Below are positions 8,696-17,772 of a DNA stretch of 64,000 bases, one piece after another (positions within the stretch are counted from its first letter, which is position 1; each line of letters starts with the position of its first letter). The stretch spans positions 372,001 through 436,000 of the forward strand of contig NZ_CM001165.1 in assembly GCF_000213055.1 (NCBI RefSeq), given 5' to 3'. The DNA is from Streptomyces sp. Tu6071 (GTDB lineage Bacteria; Actinomycetota; Actinomycetes; Streptomycetales; Streptomycetaceae). The position numbers and the translations under genes are program-made. The notes beneath the pieces are model-generated. The model saw only the letters and a program-made list of their open reading frames with translations, ran no database searches and was not told the origin of the DNA.

Positions 8696-9115
8696 TCACG
8701 CGCCCAGGAAACTCAGCCGCACCTTCCTGTCCGGATTGTCCACATTGGTATCCACCAGGCACACCGACTGCCAGGTGCCCAGGGCCAGGTGGCCGGAGGT
8801 GACCGGGAGGGTGGCGTGCGGGGGGACGAGGGCGGGGAGGACGTGGTCGCGGCCGTGGCCGGGGGTGCCGTGGCGGTGGTGCCAGGGGTGGGTGGGCGGG
8901 AGGAGGGTCTGGAGGATCGCGAGGAGGTCGTCGTCGCTGCCCGCGCCGGTTTCGAGGATCGCGAGTCCCGCTGTCGCGTGGGGAACGAAGAGGTTGAGGA
9001 GGCCGTCGCGGCCGGCCGCGTGGGCGGCGAGGAAGCTTTCGCAGTCGGCGGTCAGGTCGTGGACGGTCTCGTGGTTCCCGGTGCGGACGCGGAGGGTCTC
9101 GGTGTGGAAGGTCAT
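8696..9115 (-). CDS. YjbQ/UPF0047 family protein
   Basis: 139 residues, the full length of the YjbQ family (annotated as secondary thiamine-phosphate synthase enzymes, function weakly established). Characteristic are GLLNLFVPHATAGLAILETG, the histidine cluster HPWHHRHGTPGHGRDHVLPA, and SGHLALGTWQSVCLVD near the end. The conserved histidines form a metal-like site in solved family members. The ATG at 9115 is spaced properly from GAGG; the ATG three codons earlier sits on that GAGG. It is divergent from the flavoprotein gene. Confidence 0.92.
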   Translation of the reverse strand: MTFHTETLRVRTGNHETVHDLTADCESFLAAHAAGRDGLLNLFVPHATAGLAILETGAGSDDDLLAILQTLLPPTHPWHHRHGTPGHGRDHVLPALVPPHATLPVTSGHLALGTWQSVCLVDTNVDNPDRKVRLSFLGA

Positions 9116-9177
9116 GAGGGGCATCCTCGCGCACCGCGTGCGGGAAGATCCGGCGGCACGGCGTCGTTGGTGCGGGT

Positions 9178-10314
9178 GTGAGTGAGGACAGAGCGGTGGA
9201 CGTCGTCGTGGTCGGTGCCGGGCAGGCGGGGCTCTCGGCCGCGTATCACCTGCGGCGGGCGGGGATGGACTTCGTCGTGCTCGACCACGCGCCCGCGCCC
9301 GGCGGGGCCTGGCAGTTCCGCTGGCCCTCGCTCACGTACGGCAAGGTCAACGGGATGCACTCGCTGCCGGGCATGGAGCTGACCGGGGCCGATCCCTCGC
9401 GGCCCTCGTCCGAGGTCGTCGCCGGGTACTTCCGCGCCTACGAGGAGCGGTTCGCGCTGCCGGTGCGGCGGCCCGTCGACGTGCGCGCGGTGCGCGAGGG
9501 CGGAGGCGGCCGGCTGCGTGTGGAGACCTCGGACGGTACGTGGTCGGCGCGCGCCGTCATCAGCGCGACCGGCACCTGGGACCGCCCCTTCCGGCCGCAC
9601 TACCCGGGGCAGGACACGTTCCTCGGTGAGCAGCCGCACACCGTGCGGTACCCGGGTCCCGAGTACTTCGCGGGCAAACGCGTCGTCGTGGTCGGCGGCG
9701 GGATATCGGCGACGCAGCACCTGCTCGAACTCGCGCCCTACGCGGCGGCGACCCGCTGGGTGACGCGGCGGGAACCGGTCTTCCGCGAGGGGCCGTTCGG
9801 CGAGGAGGAGGGGCGCGCCGCCGTGGCGCTCGTGGACGCGCGGGTACGGGACGGGCTGCCGCCGCGCAGTGTCGTCTCCGTGACGGGGCTGCCCCTCAAC
9901 GACGCGATCCGCGCGGGGCTCGCCGACGGCACTCTCGACCGGCACCCGATGTTCGCGCGGATCACGCCCGAGGGCGTCGAGTGGGCGGACGGGAGCCGCT
10001 TCGATGCCGACGTCATCCTGTGGGCGACCGGCTTCCGGCCCGCCCTGGAGCACCTGCGCCCGCTCGGCCTGCGGGAGCCGGGAGGCGGCGTGCGCATGGA
10101 GGACACGAAGGTCGTGCGCGATCCCCGGGTGCACCTGGTCGGGTACGGGCCTTCGGCGAGCACGATCGGCGCCAACCGGGCGGGGCGGTCGGCCGTACGG
10201 GACATCCGCGCCCTGCTCGGCGAGGTGCCCTCGTCCTCGTCATCGCCCACCCCCGTAGCCGTACCCACACCCGCCGCCTCGCTCGCACCCGGCCCCGCAC
10301 CGGCAACCGTCTGA
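9178..10314 (+). CDS. Flavoprotein monooxygenase (FMO-like, FAD/NAD(P)H-dependent)
   Basis: A 378-residue two-dinucleotide-fold oxidoreductase. The FAD site is VDVVVVGAGQAGLSAAYHLR (residues ~5-25), an acidic end follows at VLDHAPAPGGAW, and the NAD(P)H fold is KRVVVVGGGISATQHLLEL near residue 165. ADVILWATGFRPAL is the ATG motif of FAD oxidoreductases. Relatives are annotated as ArsO or putative flavoprotein CzcO-like monooxygenases; the substrate is unknown. It starts with GTG at 9178. The C-terminal 25 residues are Ser/Pro/Ala-rich. Confidence 0.9.
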   Translation: MSEDRAVDVVVVGAGQAGLSAAYHLRRAGMDFVVLDHAPAPGGAWQFRWPSLTYGKVNGMHSLPGMELTGADPSRPSSEVVAGYFRAYEERFALPVRRPVDVRAVREGGGGRLRVETSDGTWSARAVISATGTWDRPFRPHYPGQDTFLGEQPHTVRYPGPEYFAGKRVVVVGGGISATQHLLELAPYAAATRWVTRREPVFREGPFGEEEGRAAVALVDARVRDGLPPRSVVSVTGLPLNDAIRAGLADGTLDRHPMFARITPEGVEWADGSRFDADVILWATGFRPALEHLRPLGLREPGGGVRMEDTKVVRDPRVHLVGYGPSASTIGANRAGRSAVRDIRALLGEVPSSSSSPTPVAVPTPAASLAPGPAPATV

Positions 10315-10359
10315 GAACTGTCGCCCCGCACCAGCAACCGCTTCAGGCCCCTCCCCCGC

Positions 10360-11259
10360 TCAGGACGAAGCGCTCGCGCTCGGCGAGCTGTGCAGCTTGT
10401 TGAACTCGGCCACGTTCTTCTGGTGTTCCGCGTAGTCGCTGGTGAAGCGGGTGTCGCCGTGCTTGACCGTGACGAAGTACAGCCAGTCGCCCTCGGCGGG
10501 GCGGGTCGCCGCGCGCAGGGCCTGGGCGCCCGGGTTGGCGATGGGCGTGGGCGGCAGGCCCTTGTGGACGTACGTGTTGTAGGGGGTCTTGCTGCGGGTC
10601 TCCGAGGTCTTGGTGTGCAGGGTGCTGCGGCCGAGCCCGTAGTTCAGCGTCGAGTCCATCTGAAGGGGCATGCCCTCGTCGAGCCGGTTGTAGACGACGC
10701 GGGCGACGCGCGCCATGTCCTTGTCGGTGGCGGCCTCGGACTGGACGATGCTCGCGACGGTGACGAGCTGGTAGCGCGAGACAGCGTTCTGCTCGGCGCC
10801 CGCTGCGACGGTGCCGCCCGCGTAGGTGCGGTTGGCCGTGTCCACCATCGCGGTCAGCAGCCGCTCCGGAGTGGTCCCGTCCGTGATCGGGTACGTCGCG
10901 GGGTAGAGGTAACCCTCCGGATTGCCGCCCGCGTCGCCGGGGAGCGCGAGCCCCGCGTCGGCGGCCTTCTTCCCGGTCGTGCCCTTCTTCAGGTGCAGGG
11001 CGGTGTCGACGGCCGCGTACACCTGGCTCGCGCGCCAACCCTCGGGGACGGTGAGCGTTCCGGCGTGCCGCGGGCCCTCGTCCTCGGCCCCGCCGAGGAC
11101 GAACGGCACGGCGATCGCGGCGGCGACGGCGGCGAGGGCCGTGGCGAGGAGGACGAGTCTGCCGCGCCGGGTGATACGGGTCCGGCGGCCGTCCGGAGGG
11201 CCCGGGCGGCCGGGAGCGGGCGTGGAGCGCGAGCGCGAGGGGCGCGAGGGGTCGGTCAT
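10360..11259 (-). CDS. mltG: Endolytic transglycosylase MltG-type protein
   Basis: 299 residues: a short Arg-rich cytoplasmic tail, one membrane helix (LVLLATALAAVAAAIAVPFV, ~35-55) and a YceG domain outside the cell. The domain shows GNPEGYLYPATYPI, the catalytic-glutamate segment LVTVASIVQSEA, ARVVYNRLDEGMPLQMDST, and the C-terminal PYNTYVHKGLPPTPIANPG. The enzyme cleaves nascent glycan strands inside the chain to end polymerisation. It is shorter than the main cell-wall-cluster MltG of Streptomyces, so it is probably a second paralogue. It is convergent with the flavoprotein gene. Confidence 0.9.
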   Translation of the reverse strand: MTDPSRPSRSRSTPAPGRPGPPDGRRTRITRRGRLVLLATALAAVAAAIAVPFVLGGAEDEGPRHAGTLTVPEGWRASQVYAAVDTALHLKKGTTGKKAADAGLALPGDAGGNPEGYLYPATYPITDGTTPERLLTAMVDTANRTYAGGTVAAGAEQNAVSRYQLVTVASIVQSEAATDKDMARVARVVYNRLDEGMPLQMDSTLNYGLGRSTLHTKTSETRSKTPYNTYVHKGLPPTPIANPGAQALRAATRPAEGDWLYFVTVKHGDTRFTSDYAEHQKNVAEFNKLHSSPSASASS

Positions 11260-11290
11260 AAGGGCACGTTAATCACTTATCACCCGTTTT

Positions 11291-13153
11291 CTACGCCTTG
11301 ACGGTGGACGGCGGCGCGGAAGGCAGGATCACCGGCCCGGGTGCTTCGTCCGCGTGCGCCTCGCTCTTGCGGGAGTCGCTGCGTACGAGGGCCGCGTAGG
11401 CGCCGTCGCGCGCGAGGAGTTCCTCGTGGGTGCCGCGCTCCGCGATGCGCCCGCCGTCGAGCACGACGATCTGGTCGGCGTTCCTGATGGTGGAGAGGCG
11501 GTGGGCGATGGTGAGCGTCGTACGTCCCGCGGCGAGGGTGTCGAGGGCTTCCTGCACGGCGCGCTCGGTGCGGGTGTCGAGGGCGCTCGTGGCCTCGTCG
11601 AGCACGAGCACGGGCGGGTCGCGCAGGATCGTGCGGGCGAGGGCGAGGCGCTGCTTCTCGCCGCCCGAGAAGCGGTGTCCGCGCTCGCCGACGACGGTGT
11701 CGTAGCCCTGGGGAAGCCCCGCGATGTGGTCGTGGATCTGGGCGGCGCGGGCCGCCGCGCGGAGTTCCTCGTCGCTCGCGTCCGGCTTGGCGAAGCGGAG
11801 GTTGTCGGCGACGGAGGCGTGGAAGAGGTACGTCTCCTGCGAGACGACGCCGACGGCGCGGGCGAGGGTGTCGAAGTCGAGGTCGCGCACGTCGACGCCG
11901 TCGAGTGTGACGCGCCCGCCGCTGACGTCGTACAGGCGGGGCACGAGCTGGCTCAGGGTGCTCTTGCCGGACCCGGTGGGGCCGACGACGGCGAGGGAGC
12001 CGCCGGCCGGGAGGGTCAGGTCGATGCCGTCGAGTACGGGACTGTCGTCCCCGTACCGGAAAGCGACCTTCTCGAAGCGGACCTCGCCCTCGACCCGGTC
12101 GATGTGAACGGGGTGTTCGCGTTCGGTGATGTCGACCGGGAGGTCGAGGTACTCGAAGATGCGCTGGAAGAGCGCGAGCGAGGTCTGCACCTGCACGCCG
12201 GTCGCGAGCAGGCTCACCGTCGGGCGGAAGAGGCCCTGCTGGAGCGAGACGAAGGCGACGAGGGTGCCGAGCGAGATCGCCGCGCCGTGCGCCTGGGCGA
12301 GTCCGGCCGCCCAGTAGAGGAACGCCGGCATCGCGGCCATGACCACGCTGATGACGGACATCCGCCAGCGGCCTGCCATGCTGGAGCGCACTTCGAGGTC
12401 GACGAGTTCCTCGGACTCGCGCGCGAAGGACCGGGTGAGGGAGTCGGCGCGGCCCATCGTGCGGCCGAGCAGGATGCCGCTCACCGACAGCGACTCGGTG
12501 ACGGTCGCGGCCATGGTGGCCATCTGGCGCTGGCGCTCGCTCGTGATGCGCTTGCGCTCGCGGCCGACGCGGCGGCTGACGAGGACGAAGACGGGGAGCA
12601 GGACGAGCGAGACGACGGTGAGGCGCCAGTCGAGCGCGAGCATCGCCACGACGGTCGCGGTGACGGACGTGAGGTTGGAGACGAGGCTCGTGGCCGTGGA
12701 CGTGACCGTGGCCTGCATGCCGCCGATGTCGTTGGCGATGCGCGACTGGACCTCGCCCGTGCGCGTGCGCGTGAAGAAGGCGAGGGACATGCGCTGGAGG
12801 CGCGCGTAGACGCCGGTGCGCAGGTCGTGCATGACGCGCTGGCCGACCGTGGTCGACAGGAGCGTCTGGAGGACGTTGAAGACGCTCGACAGGACGGCGC
12901 TGAGGATCATGCCGAGCGCGAGGAGGCTCAGCAGGCCCGTACGCCCGTCGGGGATCGCGGTGTCGAGGATCTCGCGGAGGAGGAAGGGGGTGACGACGGA
13001 GACGAGCGAGGAGGCGCCGACGAGCAGGCCGACGACGGCGAGGCGGCCCCGGTAGGGGCGGAAGAGCCGCAGAATGCGGCGGATCTGGCGCGGTTCCTGG
13101 TCCTCACGAGCGGTTTTGCCGGGTGGGGTCCAGTTGATCTCGGGCGGGCGCAT
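11291..13153 (-). CDS. ABC multidrug exporter, fused permease-ATPase
   Basis: A 620-residue half-transporter with an N-terminal six-helix exporter domain (~40-330) and a C-terminal ATPase. The Walker A site is GPTGSGKSTLSQL (~391), the signature RFSGGEKQRLALAR (~496), Walker [13 protein letters not shown] (~516), and the switch histidine is in IAHRLSTIRN (~549). All catalytic motifs are intact, so it can work as a homodimer. The start at 13153 follows GGAG. It is divergent from a MarR regulator with a palindromic operator between them, so it is probably a MarR-repressed drug or lipid exporter. Confidence 0.95.
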   Translation of the reverse strand: MRPPEINWTPPGKTAREDQEPRQIRRILRLFRPYRGRLAVVGLLVGASSLVSVVTPFLLREILDTAIPDGRTGLLSLLALGMILSAVLSSVFNVLQTLLSTTVGQRVMHDLRTGVYARLQRMSLAFFTRTRTGEVQSRIANDIGGMQATVTSTATSLVSNLTSVTATVVAMLALDWRLTVVSLVLLPVFVLVSRRVGRERKRITSERQRQMATMAATVTESLSVSGILLGRTMGRADSLTRSFARESEELVDLEVRSSMAGRWRMSVISVVMAAMPAFLYWAAGLAQAHGAAISLGTLVAFVSLQQGLFRPTVSLLATGVQVQTSLALFQRIFEYLDLPVDITEREHPVHIDRVEGEVRFEKVAFRYGDDSPVLDGIDLTLPAGGSLAVVGPTGSGKSTLSQLVPRLYDVSGGRVTLDGVDVRDLDFDTLARAVGVVSQETYLFHASVADNLRFAKPDASDEELRAAARAAQIHDHIAGLPQGYDTVVGERGHRFSGGEKQRLALARTILRDPPVLVLDEATSALDTRTERAVQEALDTLAAGRTTLTIAHRLSTIRNADQIVVLDGGRIAERGTHEELLARDGAYAALVRSDSRKSEAHADEAPGPVILPSAPPSTVKA

Positions 13154-13209
13154 GGGCTCCTTCAGGGGGTGACGGACAGGGGAGGAACGGGCGGTTCTCG
13201 GGGAGCATA

Positions 13210-13238
13210 GTTCATTGTTACCTATGTACACAATGAAC
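13210..13238. promoter_or_regulatory. MarR operator (inverted repeat)
   Basis: GTTCATTGT and ACAATGAAC are perfect 9-base arms separated by 11 bases (TACCTATGTAC). The repeat sits in the 108-base gap between the divergent exporter and marR starts, in a locally AT-rich patch. Size and symmetry fit a MarR dimer. Confidence 0.75.
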
Positions 13239-13261
13239 GTGGTCCTGATATTGTTCCCGCC

Positions 13262-13789
13262 ATGCGCTCCCCCTCCCCGTCGGCCGACCCGGGCCCCGCC
13301 CGCGACAGCGACGCCGCCCTCGCCGAGCAGTTGCTCCGCCTCAACCGCCGCCTGCACCGCCTCCAGCGCCACCAGTTCGGGCCACTCGGCATCACCCCCG
13401 CGCAGAGCCGCCTCCTGCGAGCCGTCACCGTCTTCGCCGAGCCGCCGCGCATGGCGGATCTCGCCGCGCGGCTCGACGTCGTCCCGCGCGCGATCACGAC
13501 GCTCGTGGACGCCCTGGAGGCCAGCGACCGGGTGCGCAGGGTGCCCGACCCGGGCAACCGCCGGGTGACGCGCATCGAGCTGACCGACGAGGGGCGCGAG
13601 ACCCTGGAGGCGCTGCGCCGGGCACGGCGCGAGGCGGCCCAGGAGGTGCTCTCGCCGCTGGCCCCCGGGCAGCGCGCCCAGCTCGGCGAACTGCTGGAGC
13701 TGCTGGTCAGCGCGGGCCCCGTGGACGCGCACGGGCACTGCGCGCACCCGCCCCGGACGTCCGGGCGGGAGGGCGAAGGGCGAGAATAG
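13262..13789 (+). CDS. MarR-family transcriptional regulator
   Basis: 175 residues with the winged helix-turn-helix of MarR proteins. Helices 2-4 and the wing read FGPLGITPAQSRLLRAVTVF, RMADLAARLDVVPRAITTLV, and RVRRVPDPGNRRVTRIELTD with the usual DxR wing motif; a C-terminal dimerisation helix follows. The last ~25 residues are a charged tail with HGHCAHPP. It is divergent from the ABC exporter, and the palindrome at 13210-13238 lies upstream. Probable autorepressor and repressor of the exporter. Confidence 0.92.
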   Translation: MRSPSPSADPGPARDSDAALAEQLLRLNRRLHRLQRHQFGPLGITPAQSRLLRAVTVFAEPPRMADLAARLDVVPRAITTLVDALEASDRVRRVPDPGNRRVTRIELTDEGRETLEALRRARREAAQEVLSPLAPGQRAQLGELLELLVSAGPVDAHGHCAHPPRTSGREGEGRE

Positions 13790-13856
13790 GCGGGACCCCG
13801 CCGCCGGACGCCCCCGCGCTCGCGGTGGCGAACCGTCGACGAAGGAGCGCCGCCCC

Positions 13857-16793
13857 ATGCCACTGCTGGAACCGAGCCCGAACGCGCTGCGCCCCTCGGA
13901 GCGCGAGGAGTCCGCACCGGACCTGGTTCCCGCCGGGCTCGCGGGCGGCACGCCGGAACCGTTGCGCGGTGAGCTGAGCGCGCTGCTCGGGCCGGGGAAG
14001 GTCCTCTCCGGCATCTCGGACCTCGTGCGGTACGCGTCCGACGCGAGCCCTTACCGCTTCCTGCCCCAGGTCGTGGTGGTCCCCGAATCGGCCGAGGACG
14101 TCGCGGCGGTCATGCGGTACGCACGGGACAAGGGCCGCAAGGTCGTCTTCCGCGCCGCGGGAACCTCGCTCAACGGGCAGGCCCAGGGCGAGGACATCCT
14201 CGTGGACGTGCGGCGGCACTGGGCGGGCGTCGAGGTGCTGGACGAGGGCGCGCGCGTACGACTCGGTCCCGGTACGACGATCGTACGGGCAAATACGACG
14301 CTCGCCCGGTACGGGCGCGTGCTCGGGCCCGACCCGGCGAGCGCCATCGCGTGCACGGTCGGCGGGGTCGTCGCGAACAACGCGTCGGGCATGACGGCGG
14401 GGACGACGCGGAACTCGTACCGCCTGGTCAGCTCGCTGACCGTCGTGCTGCCCTCGGGCACGGTCGTGGACACGGGCGCGCCGGACGCCGCGGAGCGGCT
14501 CGCGGCGGCGGAGCCCGAGCTGTGCGCGGGGCTCATGGCGCTGAAGGCGGAGATCGAGGCGGACGCGGCGCTCATGGCCCGTATCCGCGCGAAGTACGAG
14601 ATCAAGAACACCAACGGCTACCGGCTCGACGCCTTCCTCGACGGCGACGACCCGGTGTCGATCCTGCGCGGGCTCATGGTCGGCTCCGAGGGGACCTTCG
14701 GCTTCATCTCCGAGGTCGTCTTCGACACGCTGCCGCTGGAGCGCCTCAACTCCACCGCGCTGCTCTTCTTCCCCTCGCTGCCCGCCGCGGCGGCGGCCGT
14801 GCCGAAGTTCAACGAAGCCGGGGCGATCGCCGTCGAGCTGATGGACGGGAACACGCTGCGCGCCTCGACGAGCGTCGCCGGGGTACCGGCGGACTGGGCG
14901 GACCTGCCGAAGGACACGGCGGCGCTGCTCGTGGAGTTCCGCGCGTCCGACGAGGCGGGGCGGGAGGCGAACGAGCGGGCCGCCGCAGGGGTGATGGAGA
15001 GCCTTGAACTGGTCACCCCGGTGGCCTCGGTGACCAACGCCTTCACGCGCGAGGCGAAGGTCATCGGCGGGTACTGGAAGGCGCGCAAGGCGTTCGTGAC
15101 CGCCGTGGGCGGCACGCGGCCCTCGGGCACGACGCTCATCACGGAGGACTTCGCCGTACCGCCCTCGCGCCTCGCCGAGGCGTGCGAGGCGCTGCTCGAA
15201 CTCCAGACCGCCCACGGATTCGACGCCGCGGTCGCCGGTCACGCCGCGCACGGCAACCTGCACTTCCTCCTCGCCTTCGACGCGGCGAAGCCCGAGGACG
15301 TGCGCCGCTACGCGGACTTCATGGACGCCTTCTGCGCGAGCACCGTCGAGCGCTTCGACGGCTCGCTGAAGGCCGAGCACGCGACGGGCCGCAACATCGC
15401 GCCGTTCCTGGAGCTGGAGTGGGGTCCGCGCGCGACCGAGCTGATGTGGCGGATCAAGCAGGTCATGGACCCCGAGGGCGTCCTCGCCCCGCGCATCGTG
15501 CTCGACCGCGACCCGAAGGCCCACCTGCGCGGGCTCAAGACGATCCCGAAGGTCGAGGCGGTCGCCGATCCGTGCATCGAGTGCGGTTTCTGCGAGCCGA
15601 CCTGCCCGAGCCACAACCTCACCACGACGCCGCGCCAGCGCATCGTGCTGCGCCGCGAGATGATGCGCCAGCCCGGCGGCTCGGCCGTCGAGAACGGGCT
15701 GCTCGACGCGTACGGTTACGACGCCGTGGACACGTGCGCGGGTGACTCGACGTGCAAGCTCGCGTGCCCCGTGGGCATCGACACGGGCGCCATGATGAAG
15801 GAGTTCCGCCACCAGCGGCACAGCGACCGCGAGGAGAGGATCGCCACGTACACGGCGAAGGATTTCAAGGTCGTGGAGGGCGGGGCGCGGCTCGCGGTGG
15901 CCTCGGCGGAGAAGATCAGCGACCGGCTGCTCACGGCCGTGACCCGCACGGCGCGCAAGGCGGTCCGCCCGGACCTCGTACCGGAGTGGCTGCCCGAGAT
16001 CCCCGGCGCGGCGGCGCGGCGGCTGCCCCGTACGGAGAAGTCGGCGGCGACGGCCGTGTACTACCCGGCGTGCGTCAACCGCATCTTCGGCGGTCCGGAG
16101 GGCGACTACGAGCCCTCGCTGCCGCAGGCCGTCGTGCTGCTCGCGGGGCGCGCGGGCAAGCCGGTGTGGATTCCCGAGGACGTCTCGGGCACGTGCTGCT
16201 CGACGATCTGGCACTCGAAGGGCTACGAGGACGCCAACACCGTCATGGCCAACCGCGTCGTCGAGGCGGCGTGGGGCTGGACGGGTGGCGGGCGGCTGCC
16301 GCTCGTCGTGGACGCCTCCTCGTGCACGCTCGGGATCGCCCACGAGGTGGTCCCGTACCTGACCCCCGAGAACAAGGAGCTGCACGAGGCGCTCACGATC
16401 GTGGACTCGCTCGTGTGGGCGGCCGAGGAGCTGCTTCCGGAGCTGACCGTCCATCACAGGGTGGAGTCCGCCGTCGTCCACCCGACGTGCTCGATGCAGC
16501 ACCTCGGCGACGTCGACCAGCTCGTGGAGCTGGCGGGGGCGTGCGCCCACGAGGTCGTCGTGCCGGACGATGTGGGCTGCTGCGCCTTCGCGGGCGACCG
16601 GGGCATGCTGCACCGGGAGCTGACCGAGTCGGCGACGGCGGCGGAGGCGGCCGAGGTGACGGCCCGCCCGTTCGACGCCTACCTCTCGGCGAACCGCATG
16701 TGCGAGGTCGGCATGGACCACGCGACGGGCGGCAAGGGGTACGCCTCGGTGCTCATGCAGCTGGAGCGGGCGACACGGCCGCCGCGCGGCTGA
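13857..16793 (+). CDS. FAD- and Fe-S-containing D-lactate/glycolate dehydrogenase (GlcD-GlcF fusion)
   Basis: A 978-residue fused dehydrogenase. Residues ~60-560 are a PCMH-type FAD oxidase (VVVPESAEDVAAVMRYARD, VVFRAAGTSLNGQAQGEDIL, VGSEGTFGFISEVVFDTLP). Residues ~570-640 hold two 4Fe-4S clusters (CIECGFCEPTCPSHN and CAGDSTCKLACPVG). The C-terminus has two CCG cysteine domains (DVSGTCCSTIWHSKG; DDVGCCAFAGDRGML). It oxidises a D-2-hydroxyacid, most likely D-lactate or glycolate, passing electrons to the respiratory chain from the inner face of the membrane. GAAGGAG lies ahead of the ATG. It appears to be a single-gene unit ending in a strong hairpin. Confidence 0.93.
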   Translation: MPLLEPSPNALRPSEREESAPDLVPAGLAGGTPEPLRGELSALLGPGKVLSGISDLVRYASDASPYRFLPQVVVVPESAEDVAAVMRYARDKGRKVVFRAAGTSLNGQAQGEDILVDVRRHWAGVEVLDEGARVRLGPGTTIVRANTTLARYGRVLGPDPASAIACTVGGVVANNASGMTAGTTRNSYRLVSSLTVVLPSGTVVDTGAPDAAERLAAAEPELCAGLMALKAEIEADAALMARIRAKYEIKNTNGYRLDAFLDGDDPVSILRGLMVGSEGTFGFISEVVFDTLPLERLNSTALLFFPSLPAAAAAVPKFNEAGAIAVELMDGNTLRASTSVAGVPADWADLPKDTAALLVEFRASDEAGREANERAAAGVMESLELVTPVASVTNAFTREAKVIGGYWKARKAFVTAVGGTRPSGTTLITEDFAVPPSRLAEACEALLELQTAHGFDAAVAGHAAHGNLHFLLAFDAAKPEDVRRYADFMDAFCASTVERFDGSLKAEHATGRNIAPFLELEWGPRATELMWRIKQVMDPEGVLAPRIVLDRDPKAHLRGLKTIPKVEAVADPCIECGFCEPTCPSHNLTTTPRQRIVLRREMMRQPGGSAVENGLLDAYGYDAVDTCAGDSTCKLACPVGIDTGAMMKEFRHQRHSDREERIATYTAKDFKVVEGGARLAVASAEKISDRLLTAVTRTARKAVRPDLVPEWLPEIPGAAARRLPRTEKSAATAVYYPACVNRIFGGPEGDYEPSLPQAVVLLAGRAGKPVWIPEDVSGTCCSTIWHSKGYEDANTVMANRVVEAAWGWTGGGRLPLVVDASSCTLGIAHEVVPYLTPENKELHEALTIVDSLVWAAEELLPELTVHHRVESAVVHPTCSMQHLGDVDQLVELAGACAHEVVVPDDVGCCAFAGDRGMLHRELTESATAAEAAEVTARPFDAYLSANRMCEVGMDHATGGKGYASVLMQLERATRPPRG

Positions 16794-16802
16794 GGGAGGC
16801 GG

Positions 16803-16839
16803 GGCGGTACGGGACCGGGGCGGCCGGTTCCGTACCGCC
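16803..16839. terminator. Hairpin between convergent genes
   Basis: GGCGGTACGG and CCGTACCGCC are perfect 10-base arms, with ACCGG/CCGGT extending the stem inside. It lies ten bases after the dehydrogenase stop and before the convergent L,D-transpeptidase stop, so it probably serves both genes. There is no U-tract, which is normal in Streptomyces. Confidence 0.65.
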
Positions 16840-16877
16840 GGGCCCGGCCCCGTACCCGTACTGCCGGGAGGAGCCGC

Positions 16878-17612
16878 TCAGGCCGCCAGGTTCTTCTTGT
16901 CCCCCATGACCACGACCGGGTGCCGCGCCGGGTCGAGAGTCGTGAGCAGGGACTTCATGCCCGCCTTGGAGATGCTCACGCACGCCGACGTGCCGCTGCC
17001 GTGGTCCATGTGCAGCCAGATGCTGCCGCCCTTGGTCTGGCCCTCGGGGCGCGTGGGGTCGTTGGGCGCGGTGCCCTTGACGCGGTTGTAGTCGATGGCG
17101 ATGACGTAGTCGAAGTCGTGCCAGTGGGACTTCGACCAGTAGTGCGGCGCCTGGATCGACGCGGTCTGCGTGTACGGGAGCCGGGCGCCCGGATCGGCGA
17201 GGACGCCGCCCGCGTCGCTCAGCGTGTAGACGCCGACGGGGCTGCGCTTGTCGTTCTCGTGGTGGGCCGTGGTCCAGCCCTTCTTGCCGTTGTGGCCCTG
17301 CCAGGAGGCGGACTTCTTCCACGTCTTCCCGGTCTTCGTGTAGAGCACGACGGTCGAGTCGGCGGAGTCGACGCCCTTGCCGTAGACGGCGACGACCTGG
17401 CGGCTCGCGGCGGGGATCTGCCCCTGGAGGCGGTCGCCGACGCCGGGGACGCGGGTCGGGTCGGCCTCGGGCGCGCGGTGCGCGGCGGGCGAGGACGCGG
17501 CGGCGTCCTTCTTGGCACCGTCCCCGCCGTCCTGCCCGGAGCAGGAGGTGAGCAGCGCGAGCACCGCCGCCGTACCGATCAGGACCTTCACCGTGCCACC
17601 CGTACTGTGCAT
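16878..17612 (-). CDS. L,D-transpeptidase-type (YkuD-like) lipoprotein
   Basis: 244 residues. A lipoprotein signal ends in the lipobox LLTSC (Cys ~24), followed by a linker. The catalytic domain has [26 protein letters not shown], and the active site [15 protein letters not shown], with the histidine and nucleophilic cysteine in the spacing of the COG3786 branch of the YkuD fold. Members crosslink peptidoglycan or act on cell-wall peptides outside the membrane. The ATG at 17612 is taken; a GTG six codons later would also leave a good signal peptide. Convergent with the dehydrogenase. Confidence 0.85.
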   Translation of the reverse strand: MHSTGGTVKVLIGTAAVLALLTSCSGQDGGDGAKKDAAASSPAAHRAPEADPTRVPGVGDRLQGQIPAASRQVVAVYGKGVDSADSTVVLYTKTGKTWKKSASWQGHNGKKGWTTAHHENDKRSPVGVYTLSDAGGVLADPGARLPYTQTASIQAPHYWSKSHWHDFDYVIAIDYNRVKGTAPNDPTRPEGQTKGGSIWLHMDHGSGTSACVSISKAGMKSLLTTLDPARHPVVVMGDKKNLAA

Positions 17613-17724
17613 ACGGTCATACTCCCACCCGCGCCCAGGGACACCCCGCCGGAGGGCCGCCCGGCGCCCGGACCTGCCGATTCCTTTACCGATCGGCGAA
17701 AAGTCATTTGCTCTTCCGGGTCCG

Positions 17725-17743
17725 GCAAGTAAGGCTTACCTCA
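17725..17743 (+). promoter_or_regulatory. Iron box (IdeR/DmdR-type operator)
   Basis: GCAAGTAAGGCTTACCTCA matches the actinobacterial iron-box consensus TTAGGTTAGGCTAACCTAA at 13 of 19 positions, including the central AAGGCTTACCT palindrome. It lies 29 bases upstream of the first ABC exporter gene. This implies iron-dependent repression of the exporter pair. Confidence 0.65.
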
Positions 17744-17772
17744 TTTGCTCGACTCTCCGGCCCTGGACTCTC

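Noticed and set aside
11354..13210. Long plus-strand open frame opposite the ABC exporter
   Set aside because: It is the antisense shadow of the exporter gene, rich in Asp/Glu/Arg/Gly with no domain, and the minus strand carries all ABC motifs.
13707..16721. 1004-codon minus-strand frame opposite the FAD/Fe-S dehydrogenase
   Set aside because: Composition is Arg/His/Leu-rich without motifs, while the plus strand has complete FAD, Fe-S and CCG signatures.
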